A DNA stretch of 64,000 nt from Pseudomonadota bacterium (lineage in GTDB: Bacteria; Pseudomonadota; Gammaproteobacteria; Burkholderiales; Gallionellaceae). The stretch spans positions 17,824-81,823 of the forward strand of contig JAJYYO010000013.1 in assembly GCA_021800795.1 (NCBI GenBank), given 5' to 3'. Below, piece by piece: positions 43,369 to 51,558 of this stretch. A program made the position numbers and the translations under genes. Below the pieces are notes generated by a model that saw only the letters and a program-made list of their open reading frames with translations, was not told the DNA's origin and ran no database searches. Position 1 is the first letter of the stretch; every line of letters begins with the position of its first letter.

Positions 43369-43373
43369 ATTAC

Positions 43374-43802
43374 ATGGATGAGTCTGCCTTCCGCCAGCGG
43401 TTGGCAGGGCTGGATGGACGCGCCTGTCCGTTTGCAAAAAGCATCTTGACCCGTTGTGCGGGATGCGCGATGTCCGAAAAGCGCAACATAGCCGAGCGTG
43501 AACTGGTGACCTGTAGTCGCGCTGAAGAGCATGAACGCTGCCTTGTGTTGCGGGATTTGTTGCGGCATAACTTCACCTTTGCCTTGGGCAAAGTGCATAT
43601 CGACGGGCCGTTGCCGCATGCACAGGAGATGCGCATGCAATGTGGCGGTTTGAAAGGTCTGCAACGGTTGATGGATGACGGCGACGAGGTGCGGGATGTC
43701 GCAGGCTTGCTGGCACAGGCGCAGCAGAAGTATGGCGAATTGGCCGATTTCCCTTATTCGGAAATCGTTCGTCTGGCTAATATCTATTTCAAACCCCGAT
43801 AA
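43374..43802 (+). CDS. cysteine-rich protein, probable metal or Fe-S binder
   Basis: A 142-residue soluble protein with cysteines at 18, 28, 31, 47 and 56 in the first third (Cys-Pro-Phe-Ala...Cys-Ala-Gly-Cys...Cys-Ser-Arg...Cys) and one more near 90. The pattern, with Cys-x2-Cys and additional single cysteines, suggests an Fe-S cluster or zinc site. The second half is helical. I do not recognise the family. The location between CDGSH/ankyrin genes and DUF971/ApbC suggests a part in Fe-S or redox work, by inference. Confidence 0.7.
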   Translation: MDESAFRQRLAGLDGRACPFAKSILTRCAGCAMSEKRNIAERELVTCSRAEEHERCLVLRDLLRHNFTFALGKVHIDGPLPHAQEMRMQCGGLKGLQRLMDDGDEVRDVAGLLAQAQQKYGELADFPYSEIVRLANIYFKPR

Positions 43803-43827
43803 TCAACTAACAGTCGCAAAGGAAACC

Positions 43828-44190
43828 ATGTCAGAGCAACCTACAGAAATAAAATTGCATCAAACGTCCCGCATGCTCGAAATCACTTTCAGCGACGATG
43901 CGTGTTTTCAGTTGCCTTACGAATTGTTGCGGGTGTATTCTCCCTCGGCTGATGTCAGCGGACACGGCCCGGGGCAGGAGGTGCTGCAAGTCGGCAAAAA
44001 GCATGTCGGGGTGAGCAGTGCAATGCCGGCCGGCAGTTATGCAATGCAAATCAATTTTGATGACGGCCATGAAACAGGACTTTACACCTGGGAATATCTG
44101 TACAAACTGGGGAAAAACCAGGCTTTGTTGTGGCAGGATTATCTTGACCGACTGGAGGCAGCGGGGGGCAGCCGGGAGCCGCTTCGTTGA
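43828..44190 (+). CDS. DUF971 domain protein
   Basis: A 120-residue single DUF971 domain (the fold found at the N terminus of gamma-butyrobetaine hydroxylase): Leu-x-Ile-x-Phe-Ser-Asp-Asp, then Leu-Pro-Tyr-Glu-Leu-Leu-Arg-Val-Tyr-Ser-Pro-Ser-Ala and a C-terminal Gly-Leu-Tyr-Thr-Trp-Glu-Tyr-Leu. DUF971 is often encoded beside or fused to Mrp/ApbC-type Fe-S proteins, and here apbC follows. The ATG at 43828 is preceded by AAAGGAAA. Confidence 0.85.
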   Translation: MSEQPTEIKLHQTSRMLEITFSDDACFQLPYELLRVYSPSADVSGHGPGQEVLQVGKKHVGVSSAMPAGSYAMQINFDDGHETGLYTWEYLYKLGKNQALLWQDYLDRLEAAGGSREPLR

Positions 44191-44208
44191 GCGAAAATAC
44201 CCGACAAA

Positions 44209-44222
44209 TTAAGTCGACTTAA
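44209..44222. promoter_or_regulatory. perfect 14-bp palindrome in the apbC promoter
   Basis: TTAAGTCGACTTAA is fully symmetric and ends 2 bases before a TATAAT box (44225-44230), so it fills the promoter spacer. This is where an operator for a dimeric or MerR-like regulator would lie. The regulator is not identified. Confidence 0.5.
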
Positions 44223-44224
44223 TT

Positions 44225-44230
44225 TATAAT
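44225..44230 (+). promoter_or_regulatory. -10 box of the apbC promoter
   Basis: A perfect TATAAT, 37 bases before the apbC ATG. The -35 region is weak, which would fit a promoter that depends on an activator bound at the adjacent palindrome. Confidence 0.5.
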
Positions 44231-44267
44231 CCTAAACTGAACCATTTATCTGAATCCGGGAGCAAGT

Positions 44268-45359
44268 ATGAGTTTTAATGAAACTGAAGTGCAAGGCGCG
44301 TTGAAGAATTTGATCGACCCAAATACTAAAAAAGATTTTGTCAGCGGAAAGTCTGTAAAAAACATCAAGGTCGCAGGCGTTGATGTTTCGCTGGAGATAC
44401 TTCTGGGTTATCCGGCAAAGAGCGTATGGAGCGAGATCCAGGCGATGGTCGAGTCGCATCTCAAGTCCGCTTTGCCGGGTATAGGGAAGATCAGCGTCAA
44501 CGTGTCGAGCAAGGTGGTGCCGCATGCGGTGCAGCGCGGCGTGAAGCTGGTCGAAGGCGTGAAGAACATCATCGCCGTGGCAAGCGGCAAGGGCGGGGTA
44601 GGCAAGAGCACCACGGCGGTCAATCTGGCGCTGGCGCTGGCTGCCGAAGGCGCGCGAGTAGGGGTGCTGGATGCCGATATCTACGGCCCGTCGCAGCCTA
44701 CCATGCTGGGTATCACCGGACAGCCTGAGTCCGCCGATGGCAAGAGCCTGATGCCGATGCTGAGCCACGGTCTGCAAGCCATGTCCATCGGTTTTCTGAT
44801 CGATGCCGATACGCCAATGATCTGGCGCGGCCCGATGGTGACGCAGGCGCTGGATCAGCTGCTGCATCAGACCAAATGGGACAATCTCGACTATCTGGTG
44901 GTGGATTTGCCGCCCGGCACGGGCGACATCCAGTTATCGTTAGCGCAGAACGTGCCGGTGACAGGCGCCGTGATCGTGACCACGCCACAGGATATTGCGC
45001 TGCTGGATGCGCGCAAGGGTTTGAAAATGTTTGAAAAAGTCGGCATCAAGATCGTCGGTATCGTTGAGAATATGAGCACGCATATCTGTACCCAGTGCGG
45101 TCATGAAGAGCATATTTTCGGCGCGGGTGGCGGTGAAAAAATGTGCGCTGATTACAATACCGAGTTTTTGGGTGGCCTGCCGCTGGATATACGCATACGC
45201 GAACAGGCCGACTCCGGCACGCCAACCGTGGTGGCCGATCCGGAAGGCAATATCGCCCGTGTCTACAAGCAGATTGCACGTCGCATCGCAGTCAAGGTGG
45301 CGGACATGGCGCAGGATCACAGTGCGGTATTCCCCAAGATCGTCGTTCAGAGCACCTGA
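44268..45359 (+). CDS. apbC: ApbC/Mrp-family P-loop Fe-S cluster carrier
   Basis: A 363-residue protein: an N-terminal MIP18-like domain (about 1-90) and a deviant Walker A P-loop (Gly-Lys-Gly-Gly-Val-Gly-Lys-Ser-Thr) starting the ATPase domain, with Asp-Leu-Pro-Pro-Gly-Thr-Gly-Asp and the cluster-holding Cys-x-x-Cys in Cys-Thr-Gln-Cys-Gly-His. It carries [4Fe-4S] clusters to apoproteins in the cytoplasm. Given the many [4Fe-4S] enzymes in the window (Dsr, Apr, Soe), demand would be high. It has its own promoter after DUF971. Confidence 0.93.
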   Translation: MSFNETEVQGALKNLIDPNTKKDFVSGKSVKNIKVAGVDVSLEILLGYPAKSVWSEIQAMVESHLKSALPGIGKISVNVSSKVVPHAVQRGVKLVEGVKNIIAVASGKGGVGKSTTAVNLALALAAEGARVGVLDADIYGPSQPTMLGITGQPESADGKSLMPMLSHGLQAMSIGFLIDADTPMIWRGPMVTQALDQLLHQTKWDNLDYLVVDLPPGTGDIQLSLAQNVPVTGAVIVTTPQDIALLDARKGLKMFEKVGIKIVGIVENMSTHICTQCGHEEHIFGAGGGEKMCADYNTEFLGGLPLDIRIREQADSGTPTVVADPEGNIARVYKQIARRIAVKVADMAQDHSAVFPKIVVQST

Positions 45360-45378
45360 TTTTTTCAGCTTCAAATGA

Positions 45379-45403
45379 AACAGGCTGGGTCGCTCAGCCT
45401 GTT
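45379..45403. terminator. hairpin after apbC
   Basis: AACAGGCTG pairs with CAGCCTGTT (9 bp, 7-base loop), 19 bases after the apbC stop. There is no T-run after it on the plus strand, so its activity as a terminator is uncertain. Confidence 0.38.
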
Positions 45404-45677
45404 CGTCGGCCGGCTTCAATCCCAATGCGGCGCCGTATATCGCCGCGTTTCGCGGTTATCAGTTTTTCAGGCCGTATCGACACTCCTCTATTACCCTTTT
45501 TACCCTGCCGGGTTATGCTAATATTCCGTCATGCCGCCACAGTGTTACTCTCTGGGCGTATTTTCCTACTTTTCATATAACCCATTTGTCCCCACAATAC
45601 TGATTGTGAGTAACGGCAGGTAGGGGTAAGATGCACACGTTAATTAGCAGACCTTAATATACTCGGGAGGCGTCAAG
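45404..45677 (+). promoter_or_regulatory. petABC upstream region
   Basis: With the hairpin before it, this is part of a 318-base stretch without a gene. It becomes AT-rich towards petA and contains the palindrome at 45501-45516 and, near the end, a GGGAGGCG ribosome site. I see no coding frame. Confidence 0.45.
45501..45516. promoter_or_regulatory. palindrome TACCC-N4-GGGTTAT upstream of petA
   Basis: TACCC and GGGTTAT flank TGCC, the same layout and spacing as the sites near tusA and dsrA. It is about 170 bases before petA. A common operator linking sulfur oxidation to the bc1 complex is possible. Confidence 0.45.
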
Positions 45678-46184
45678 ATGGAAGAAGTTCTAAACGATGG
45701 CAATCGCCGCAATTTTTTACTCAAGCTGACCACCGTGGTCGGAGGCGCCGGGGTAGCGGCAACCTGTGTGCCCTTTGTAGCCAGCATGAACCCGAGCACC
45801 GATGTGCTGGCGAAAGCCGTAACCGAAGTCGATCTGAGCGGGATTCCGCCAGGCGGGATGCATACGGTGGCCTGGCAGGGGCAGCCTGTGTTTGTTCTGC
45901 ACCGCACACCGGAGGAAATCGCGGCGTCGACTGCGACCAATGGCGTGATTGATCCGGAGCCGGATGCCAAGCGCGTAATAAAACCCGAGTGGCTGGTGGT
46001 GGTGGGTGTCTGTACGCATATGGGCTGCGTGCCGAACAAGGAAGGCCCGGGCTGGATATGCCACTGTCACGGCAGTCAGTATGACGATAGCGGTCGCGTT
46101 ATCCGTGGTCCCGCACCGAAGAATCTTGCGGTGCCTCCGTATCACTTTTCGTCGGAAAACAAATTAGTCATAGGCAAGGCATAG
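45678..46184 (+). CDS. petA: ubiquinol-cytochrome c reductase, Rieske iron-sulfur subunit
   Basis: A 168-residue Rieske protein. One N-terminal membrane helix (about 15-36, preceded by Arg-Arg, possibly Tat-exported) anchors it. The [2Fe-2S] site shows Cys-Thr-His-Met-Gly-Cys and Cys-His-Cys-His-Gly-Ser. It moves electrons from ubiquinol to cytochrome c1. First of petABC; length is normal for betaproteobacteria. Confidence 0.96.
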   Translation: MEEVLNDGNRRNFLLKLTTVVGGAGVAATCVPFVASMNPSTDVLAKAVTEVDLSGIPPGGMHTVAWQGQPVFVLHRTPEEIAASTATNGVIDPEPDAKRVIKPEWLVVVGVCTHMGCVPNKEGPGWICHCHGSQYDDSGRVIRGPAPKNLAVPPYHFSSENKLVIGKA

Positions 46185-46193
46185 GAGACGAGC

Positions 46194-47456
46194 ATGGCAA
46201 ATAACATCATGACCTGGATAGACAAACGTTTCCCGCTTACCAGCTTCGTCAAGCACGAACTGACGGGTTATCCGACTCCGCGCAATCTCAGCTATTGGTG
46301 GAATTTCGGTTTTCTGGCCGGCATTATATTGATGCTGCAAGTCGCTACCGGAATTTTTCTGGCAATGCATTACAAGGCAGACGTTGGGCTGTCTTTTGAT
46401 TCCATTCAGCACATCATGCGCGACGTGAATTACGGCTGGCTGTTGCGTTATATGCATGCGACCGGTGCATCCGCCTTTTTCTTCGTGATCTTCGTGCACA
46501 TGGCGCGCACCTTGTATTATGGTTCCTTCCGTGCGCCGCGCGAATTGCTGTGGTGGACTGGGCAGGGGTTGCTGTTGATGTTGATGGCTACCGCATTCAT
46601 GGGCTATCTGTTGCCCTGGGGACAGATGTCATTCTGGGGCGCAACGGTCATCACCAATTTGTTTCGCGTTACGCCATTTTTCGGCGAACAGGTTGTCATG
46701 TGGCTGCGCGGCGATTTCACGGTGGGCGATGCCACGCTGACGCGTTTCTTCTCGTTGCACTACCTGTTTCCGTTCCTGATCATCGGCGGGGTTATCGTGC
46801 ATCTGGTGGCGCTGCACAGCGTCAAAAGCAGTAACCCGAGCGGCATTGATCTGGCTGACAAGGACAACATTCCGTTTCACCCCTATTTCACTATCAAGGA
46901 TCTGTACGGTCTGGGCGTGTTTCTGATGGTGTACAGCGTGTTCGTGTTCTTCATGCCCGACAGTCTGATCGAACCCGCCAACAATATTCCGGCCAACCCG
47001 ATGATGACGCCGAACCATATCGTTCCTGAATGGTATTTCTTGCCGTTCTATGCGATTTTGCGCTCAGTGCCCAACATGGTGGGCGGTGTGTTGGCGATGG
47101 GTTTGTCCGTAATGATGTTTGCCTTCATGCCGTTTCTGGATCGTTCGCGTATTCCGGGCGGCGCACATTACCGGCCGATCTATCGTTTGCAATATTATCT
47201 GTTCCTGATTGATATGCTGGTGCTGGGATATGTAGGCTATATGCCGCCGACCAGTTCGACCATCGTGATCGTCGGACAGGTTGCAACCTTCTGTTACTTC
47301 GCTTCATTTTTTGTTGTTCCGTTCATATCCAAAGCCGAGGAGCGCTGGCTGATCAAACGCGGTTTGCCTGCTGATATAGTGGCGCTGATGGAGAGGGAAA
47401 AAATTGATTTGGACAAGCGTGACAGCGAAAATCTACGTCGCAAGGGAGATAAGTGA
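46194..47456 (+). CDS. petB: cytochrome b of the bc1 complex
   Basis: A 420-residue integral membrane protein with eight to nine helices. Paired His residues on helices two and four (for example Leu-Arg-Tyr-Met-His-Ala, Val-Ile-Val-His-Leu) bind two b hemes. The quinol-site motif Pro-Glu-Trp-Tyr is present. It starts 9 bases after petA and overlaps petC by a few bases (TGATG). Confidence 0.96.
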   Translation: MANNIMTWIDKRFPLTSFVKHELTGYPTPRNLSYWWNFGFLAGIILMLQVATGIFLAMHYKADVGLSFDSIQHIMRDVNYGWLLRYMHATGASAFFFVIFVHMARTLYYGSFRAPRELLWWTGQGLLLMLMATAFMGYLLPWGQMSFWGATVITNLFRVTPFFGEQVVMWLRGDFTVGDATLTRFFSLHYLFPFLIIGGVIVHLVALHSVKSSNPSGIDLADKDNIPFHPYFTIKDLYGLGVFLMVYSVFVFFMPDSLIEPANNIPANPMMTPNHIVPEWYFLPFYAILRSVPNMVGGVLAMGLSVMMFAFMPFLDRSRIPGGAHYRPIYRLQYYLFLIDMLVLGYVGYMPPTSSTIVIVGQVATFCYFASFFVVPFISKAEERWLIKRGLPADIVALMEREKIDLDKRDSENLRRKGDK

Positions 47457-48100
47457 TGAGCAAATTGCTAAAGGTTGTATTGCTGGGCTGCCTCAGTATG
47501 CAAGCGGTATGGGCGAGTGAGGCAAAGCTTGAAAAGATGAGCGTAGCGACTGATAAGCCTTCCCTGGCACGCGGTGCGGAAGATTTAATGAATGATTGCC
47601 ACAGTTGCCACAGTCTGAAATACATCAATTATCGTGATCTGCTCAGTCTTGGGGTTGATAAACAGAAAGTGGATGGTTGGCGGGGAGATGCACCGCTGGA
47701 CTCCCCCCTGATGTCGCAAATGTCAGAGGCAGATGATATGGCGACCTTTGCTAAAGTGCCGCCGGATCTGAGTTTGATGGCGCGCGCGCGCGATGGGGGC
47801 TCCAACTATGTGTATTCGTACCTGATAGGCTATTACACTGGCCCTGATGGCGTCACGGGCAATCATATTTTCCCGGAAACCAAGATGCCGGATCCGTTGG
47901 GTATCAGCGGAGCGACTGACGCTGCGCAGCGCAGCGGCATGCAGGACACTGCGAAAAGTATCGTGTCCTTTCTTTCGTGGGCATCGGATCCTCACGAATC
48001 GGATCGCATCCGGCTCGGTTACTATGTAATGGGGTATTTGTTCGTGCTGACGACATTGCTTTATTTCCTCAAGAAGCAGATATGGTCGAGGTTAAAATAA
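47456..48100 (+). CDS. petC: cytochrome c1 of the bc1 complex
   Basis: A 214-residue cytochrome with a Sec signal (cut after Val-Trp-Ala near residue 21), a heme motif Cys-His-Ser-Cys-His followed by Ser-Leu-Lys-Tyr-Ile-Asn-Tyr-Arg-Asp-Leu, and a Met ligand candidate in Glu-Thr-Lys-Met-Pro. A C-terminal helix anchors it to the membrane. The start is the ATG at 47456, overlapping the petB stop; a GTG one codon earlier is less likely. Confidence 0.95.
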   Translation: MSKLLKVVLLGCLSMQAVWASEAKLEKMSVATDKPSLARGAEDLMNDCHSCHSLKYINYRDLLSLGVDKQKVDGWRGDAPLDSPLMSQMSEADDMATFAKVPPDLSLMARARDGGSNYVYSYLIGYYTGPDGVTGNHIFPETKMPDPLGISGATDAAQRSGMQDTAKSIVSFLSWASDPHESDRIRLGYYVMGYLFVLTTLLYFLKKQIWSRLK

Positions 48101-48315
48101 CCCGATGAAAATGCAATGGCACGGCGCGCGTGACTGATGACGAAAACGATACTCGCTGCGATAGTGCCTATATTTGGTTATGGTGAGGGGGGTAAATTAG
48201 TGTTCCCTTATTTTTATCTAGTATGTAGAATGCAGCATAATGACATCGTCAGTATTTTGAGTAGCGATTCAGGTTTTTTCGCGGTGTCTGATGAAGGTGG
48301 TGAGTGTAATTTCGA

Positions 48316-48330
48316 TGTTTTATTAACTTG
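48316..48330 (+). promoter_or_regulatory. 15-base sequence shared with the tusA leader
   Basis: TGTTTTATTAACTTG is identical to 15605-15619 and, as there, is directly followed by the AGGA ribosome site. The rest of the 241-base gap after petC holds no gene that I can support. Confidence 0.4.
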
Positions 48331-48341
48331 AGGAAAATAAC

Positions 48342-48656
48342 ATGAGAACGATCTTTACTGGTTTGGCTGTGGCGGGTTTATTGCTTGCAGGTAATGTTAT
48401 GGCGGTGGACATGCCGGCTGATGGAAAAGCCAAGTGCGGCGCATGTCATGCCATTGATACAAAAAAAATAGGTCCGGCCTGGAAAGATGTGGCGGCCAAG
48501 TATAAAGGCCAGCCCGATGCCGAAAAGACATTGATCGCCAACATCACCAAAGGCGGCCAGTTTGGCTGGAAAATGAGCAACATGCCTGCAAAAGGCATGG
48601 GTGCCAGCGATGCGCAAATTGCATCTCTGGCAAAATTCATCCTGACCTTGCAGTAA
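48342..48656 (+). CDS. small class I cytochrome c (c551/c552 type)
   Basis: A 104-residue periplasmic cytochrome. The Sec signal is cut after Val-Met-Ala near residue 21. The heme motif is Cys-Gly-Ala-Cys-His, and the Met ligand lies in Asn-Met-Pro-Ala-Lys-Gly. It very likely takes electrons from the bc1 complex encoded just upstream and passes them to a terminal oxidase. Ribosome site AGGAAAA; strong terminator downstream, so it may be its own transcript. Confidence 0.93.
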   Translation: MRTIFTGLAVAGLLLAGNVMAVDMPADGKAKCGACHAIDTKKIGPAWKDVAAKYKGQPDAEKTLIANITKGGQFGWKMSNMPAKGMGASDAQIASLAKFILTLQ

Positions 48657-48676
48657 CGCATTGCAGCAGCAGAAAA

Positions 48677-48702
48677 GAACCGACGAAAGTCGGTTTTTTT
48701 TT
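48677..48702 (+). terminator. intrinsic terminator of the cytochrome c gene
   Basis: GAACCGAC-GAAA-GTCGGTTT: a 7-bp stem with a GAAA tetraloop followed by a run of T, 20 bases after the stop codon. Confidence 0.9.
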
Positions 48703-48900
48703 GACTGTGCATCATGAACCTCCTTGCACTTTGCCATTGAATACAAGGTGCGGGGTGTTGATGCAGGGAATTACGTTATTTTTCTCCTTTTGTTTGTAAA
48801 ATAAATTTATTATTTTTCCGATATATTGACGGTTAATGGATCAATGCCTATGCCGCTGTTTTGGCAGGCAATTCAAATTTAACCCGTTATGGAGAATATG

Positions 48901-49548
48901 ATGAGCTCAATCAGCGGTCTGTCAGGATCGAACAATCTGTCTTTTTTGCAACCAGCGGGCAGTGCAACTCAACGTGTGGGCGGGGATACCGACGGCGATG
49001 GTGGCGGCAGCCACGGAGCGGGTAGCGTCGGCAAATCGAATTTCATGAGTGCAATTGCTCAGGCGCTGGGTCAAAGCCTGCCTGGCAGTTCTGGCGCAAG
49101 CGCCTCCACCTCCGGTACGGCATCAACCAGCTCAACTCAGACTCCGCAGGCAGCGCTGCAAGGTTTTCTGCAGAATCTGTTTTCATCATTGGGGCAGGCG
49201 AGCGGGAAAAGCCACACGGGCGACAATAAAGGCAATCAATCTGTCTCGGGTGTCGGAGGTCAGGGCTCCAATATGGCGGCCAGCCTGCAGAGTCTGCTGC
49301 AACAATTGTCCGCAAACAATGCGACAAGCAGTACGGTCAGCGGTAGTTCAAGCAGTTCATCCGGCACCAGTGATTCATTAAGCAATCTGAATTCTAGTTT
49401 TCAGAATCTGATGAGCTCGATCAATGCTTCTCAGGGTCAGGCAGCAGCGGCGACTGCGCCGACCTTGCAAACTTTCCTGCAAAACCTGATGCAAAACATA
49501 GGCAGCGGCCAGAATATCAGCGGCGCAATGGTTAGCACGCAGGCATAA
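48901..49548 (+). CDS. low-complexity Ser/Gln/Gly-rich protein with repeated Leu-Gln segments
   Basis: A protein of about 215 residues, mostly Ser, Gly, Gln, Asn and Ala. Four short amphipathic segments recur: Leu-Gln-Gly-Phe-Leu-Gln-Asn-Leu, Leu-Gln-Ser-Leu-Leu-Gln-Gln-Leu, Leu-Asn-Ser-Ser-Phe-Gln-Asn-Leu and Leu-Gln-Thr-Phe-Leu-Gln-Asn-Leu, joined by disordered linkers. There is no signal peptide, membrane helix or cysteine. I do not recognise the family; it could self-assemble or be a secreted or adhesive protein. The third ATG (48901) is 6 bases from GGAG; two upstream ATGs (48889, 48898) are poorly placed. Confidence 0.7.
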   Translation: MSSISGLSGSNNLSFLQPAGSATQRVGGDTDGDGGGSHGAGSVGKSNFMSAIAQALGQSLPGSSGASASTSGTASTSSTQTPQAALQGFLQNLFSSLGQASGKSHTGDNKGNQSVSGVGGQGSNMAASLQSLLQQLSANNATSSTVSGSSSSSSGTSDSLSNLNSSFQNLMSSINASQGQAAAATAPTLQTFLQNLMQNIGSGQNISGAMVSTQA

Positions 49549-49565
49549 CCTTTCGATTTTTATCC

Positions 49566-49600
49566 AACAAAAAAGCACGCCGAAGCGTGCTTTTTTGTTG
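49566..49600. terminator. bidirectional terminator between the low-complexity gene and rhlE
   Basis: AACAAAAAAGCACGC-CGAA-GCGTGCTTTTTTGTT is a 15-bp symmetric stem with a tetraloop and T-runs on both strands. It serves the plus-strand gene before it and the minus-strand helicase gene after it. Confidence 0.92.
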
Positions 49601-49620
49601 GTATAAGCTATCTGTCTTGC

Positions 49621-51201
49621 TTATGCCTTGTTGCCGTTGCCGCGATTGCCGTTAAAGCCTGGGCGGTTACCGCCGAAGCTCGGGCGATCCGAACCTTCGC
49701 GACGCGGAGCGCCATTGCCGCCGAAGCCACTGCCGTTGCCGCGAGGCGCATTGCCGAAGCTGCGTTCAGAACTGCGTGGCTGTTGAGCTTGTCCGCCGAA
49801 GCCTGTGCGAGCCTGGCCTGCAAAGCCTGCACCTTCGTTGCGAGCAGGATGAGCATGGCGGCTATCCGGTGCGCTGTGATGAAAACCTGTTCCGCGAGCT
49901 GCGCCTGTCGAAGGGTTGCCAGCCGAGCTGCGATTGCCGCCGAAACCACCACCATTGCCACGGTTGCCGGCATATCCGCCGCCATTGCCACCGCCAAAGC
50001 CGCCGCTGCGAGGCGCGCCGTTGCCGCGAGGACGATCGGAAGACGGGCCGCCGGTACGCAGCTTGTACTTGGGCTCCAGACCTTCGATGGTGTGCATCTT
50101 GATGCTTTGCTCGGTGTAACGCTCGATACGCTTCAACAATTGCGCATCGCGGTTGGAGGCAAACGAGATCGCGATGCCTGAAGAACCGCCGCGACCGGTA
50201 CGACCGATACGGTGTACATAGTCCTCAGCGAACTTGGGCAGGTCGAAGTTGATCACATGCGAGATGCCGCGAACGTCCAGACCGCGCGCAGCCACGTCGG
50301 TTGCAACCAGAATGCGCACGTTGCCGTTACGCATGTTGAGCAGCGTGCGATTGCGTTCGCGCTGGCTCATGTCGCCGTGCAAGGCAGCCACTGAATGACC
50401 CTGAGCGGAGAGCTGATCGGCAAGACCGTCCGCATCGCGTTTGGTGGCGGTAAATACCAGTGCCTGATTGACTTCGGTGTCAGTCAACAGGTGGCTCAGC
50501 ATCTTGTTCTTGTGCGCCACGTCATCGGCGAACATCATGCGCTGCTCAATGTTTTCGTGCTTGTCCTTGGCTGCCGACACGTTGATACGCTTAGGGCTTT
50601 TCAGCAGACGGGAAGCCAGGTTGCCGACTACGCCTTCCAGCGTTGCCGAGAACAGCAAAGTCTGGCGAGTAGCAGGTGTTGCTGCGGCGATGCGTTCCAC
50701 GTCGTCCACGAAACCCATGTCCAGCATGCGGTCGGCTTCATCCAGAATCAGCATTTCCAGACGCGAGAAGTCAATGCGGCCGCGTTCCAGATGGTCGATC
50801 AGACGACCTGGCGTTGCCACCAGAATGTCAACATGGCTGGACAGCAAGCGGTTTTGTACCGGGTAGGGCATACCGCCCAGAATACTGATGATCTTGAAAC
50901 GCATGTTTTTGCCGTACTTGGTGGCGGCATCGCAAACCTGCTGCGCCAGTTCGCGCGTCGGGGTCAATACCAGTACGCGCGGACCTTTGCCTGGCATCGC
51001 CGAAGGTGTGGCCAGACGGTTCAGGGCGGGCAGGATAAAGGCGGCGGTCTTGCCGCTGCCGGTTTGTGCGGAGGCCATCAGATCGTGACCATTGATGACT
51101 TCAGGGATAGCCTGTTCCTGGATAGGCGTCGGTTCCGTGTAGCCGGATTCGGTAATCGCCTTCAGGATGGATGGGTTTAAATTCAGTTCTGCAAATGTCA
51201 T
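49621..51201 (-). CDS. rhlE: RhlE-like DEAD-box RNA helicase
   Basis: A 526-residue ATP-dependent RNA helicase. Q motif (Pro-Thr-Pro-Ile-Gln), Walker A (Ala-Gln-Thr-Gly-Ser-Gly-Lys-Thr), Asp-Glu-Ala-Asp, Ser-Ala-Thr and His-Arg-Ile-Gly-Arg-Thr-Gly-Arg are all present in the first 380 residues. The last 130 residues are a Gly/Arg/Asn-rich tail, a typical RNA-binding extension. The ATG at 51201 has an AAGGAAG site; an earlier in-frame TTG is unlikely. Ribosome assembly or mRNA turnover is the usual role. Confidence 0.93.
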   Translation of the reverse strand: MTFAELNLNPSILKAITESGYTEPTPIQEQAIPEVINGHDLMASAQTGSGKTAAFILPALNRLATPSAMPGKGPRVLVLTPTRELAQQVCDAATKYGKNMRFKIISILGGMPYPVQNRLLSSHVDILVATPGRLIDHLERGRIDFSRLEMLILDEADRMLDMGFVDDVERIAAATPATRQTLLFSATLEGVVGNLASRLLKSPKRINVSAAKDKHENIEQRMMFADDVAHKNKMLSHLLTDTEVNQALVFTATKRDADGLADQLSAQGHSVAALHGDMSQRERNRTLLNMRNGNVRILVATDVAARGLDVRGISHVINFDLPKFAEDYVHRIGRTGRGGSSGIAISFASNRDAQLLKRIERYTEQSIKMHTIEGLEPKYKLRTGGPSSDRPRGNGAPRSGGFGGGNGGGYAGNRGNGGGFGGNRSSAGNPSTGAARGTGFHHSAPDSRHAHPARNEGAGFAGQARTGFGGQAQQPRSSERSFGNAPRGNGSGFGGNGAPRREGSDRPSFGGNRPGFNGNRGNGNKA

Positions 51202-51530
51202 GTTACTTCCTTTTAAAATCAAAGGGAATCCACTCCGTCATCAGGATCGCGCACCCGATCAAAAATCGGGCGCGGGTAAATCCGGCATGGCGAACGTAAA
51301 ATCGTTCCCTAAGGTAAACGCAGGTGATTATGCTGTCCGTCGTACGGGCAGAGGATTAACCGGCGCAAAAAACATCGTTGCTAACCGGGAAACCCTGGAA
51401 ATCCGTTATAAATAACGAATTTCTGTAGAGTTCTTTAGACAGGTGCGCTGAACTAAGTGCACGAGAGGTAGGTCGGAAACGATGAGCTAATGCCGCATAG
51501 GCTGCGGCAAGGTGCGCATTATACCCAGGT
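51202..51530. other. gene-poor gap upstream of rhlE
   Basis: About 330 bases between the helicase start and the terminator of the next minus-strand gene. It should hold the rhlE promoter. I see no convincing coding frame, repeat or RNA gene. Confidence 0.4.
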
Positions 51531-51555
51531 AAAAAATAATAGCCAGCTATTATTT
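51531..51555 (-). terminator. terminator of the DNA glycosylase gene
   Basis: On the minus strand AAATAATAGC and GCTATTATTT form a 10-bp, AT-rich stem with a very short loop followed by TTT, starting 4 bases after the stop codon. Confidence 0.5.
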
Positions 51556-51558
51556 CAA

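Noticed and set aside
48137..48331. 64-codon frame between petC and the cytochrome c gene
   Set aside because: No ribosome site, unlikely composition, and it runs over the leader of the cytochrome gene.
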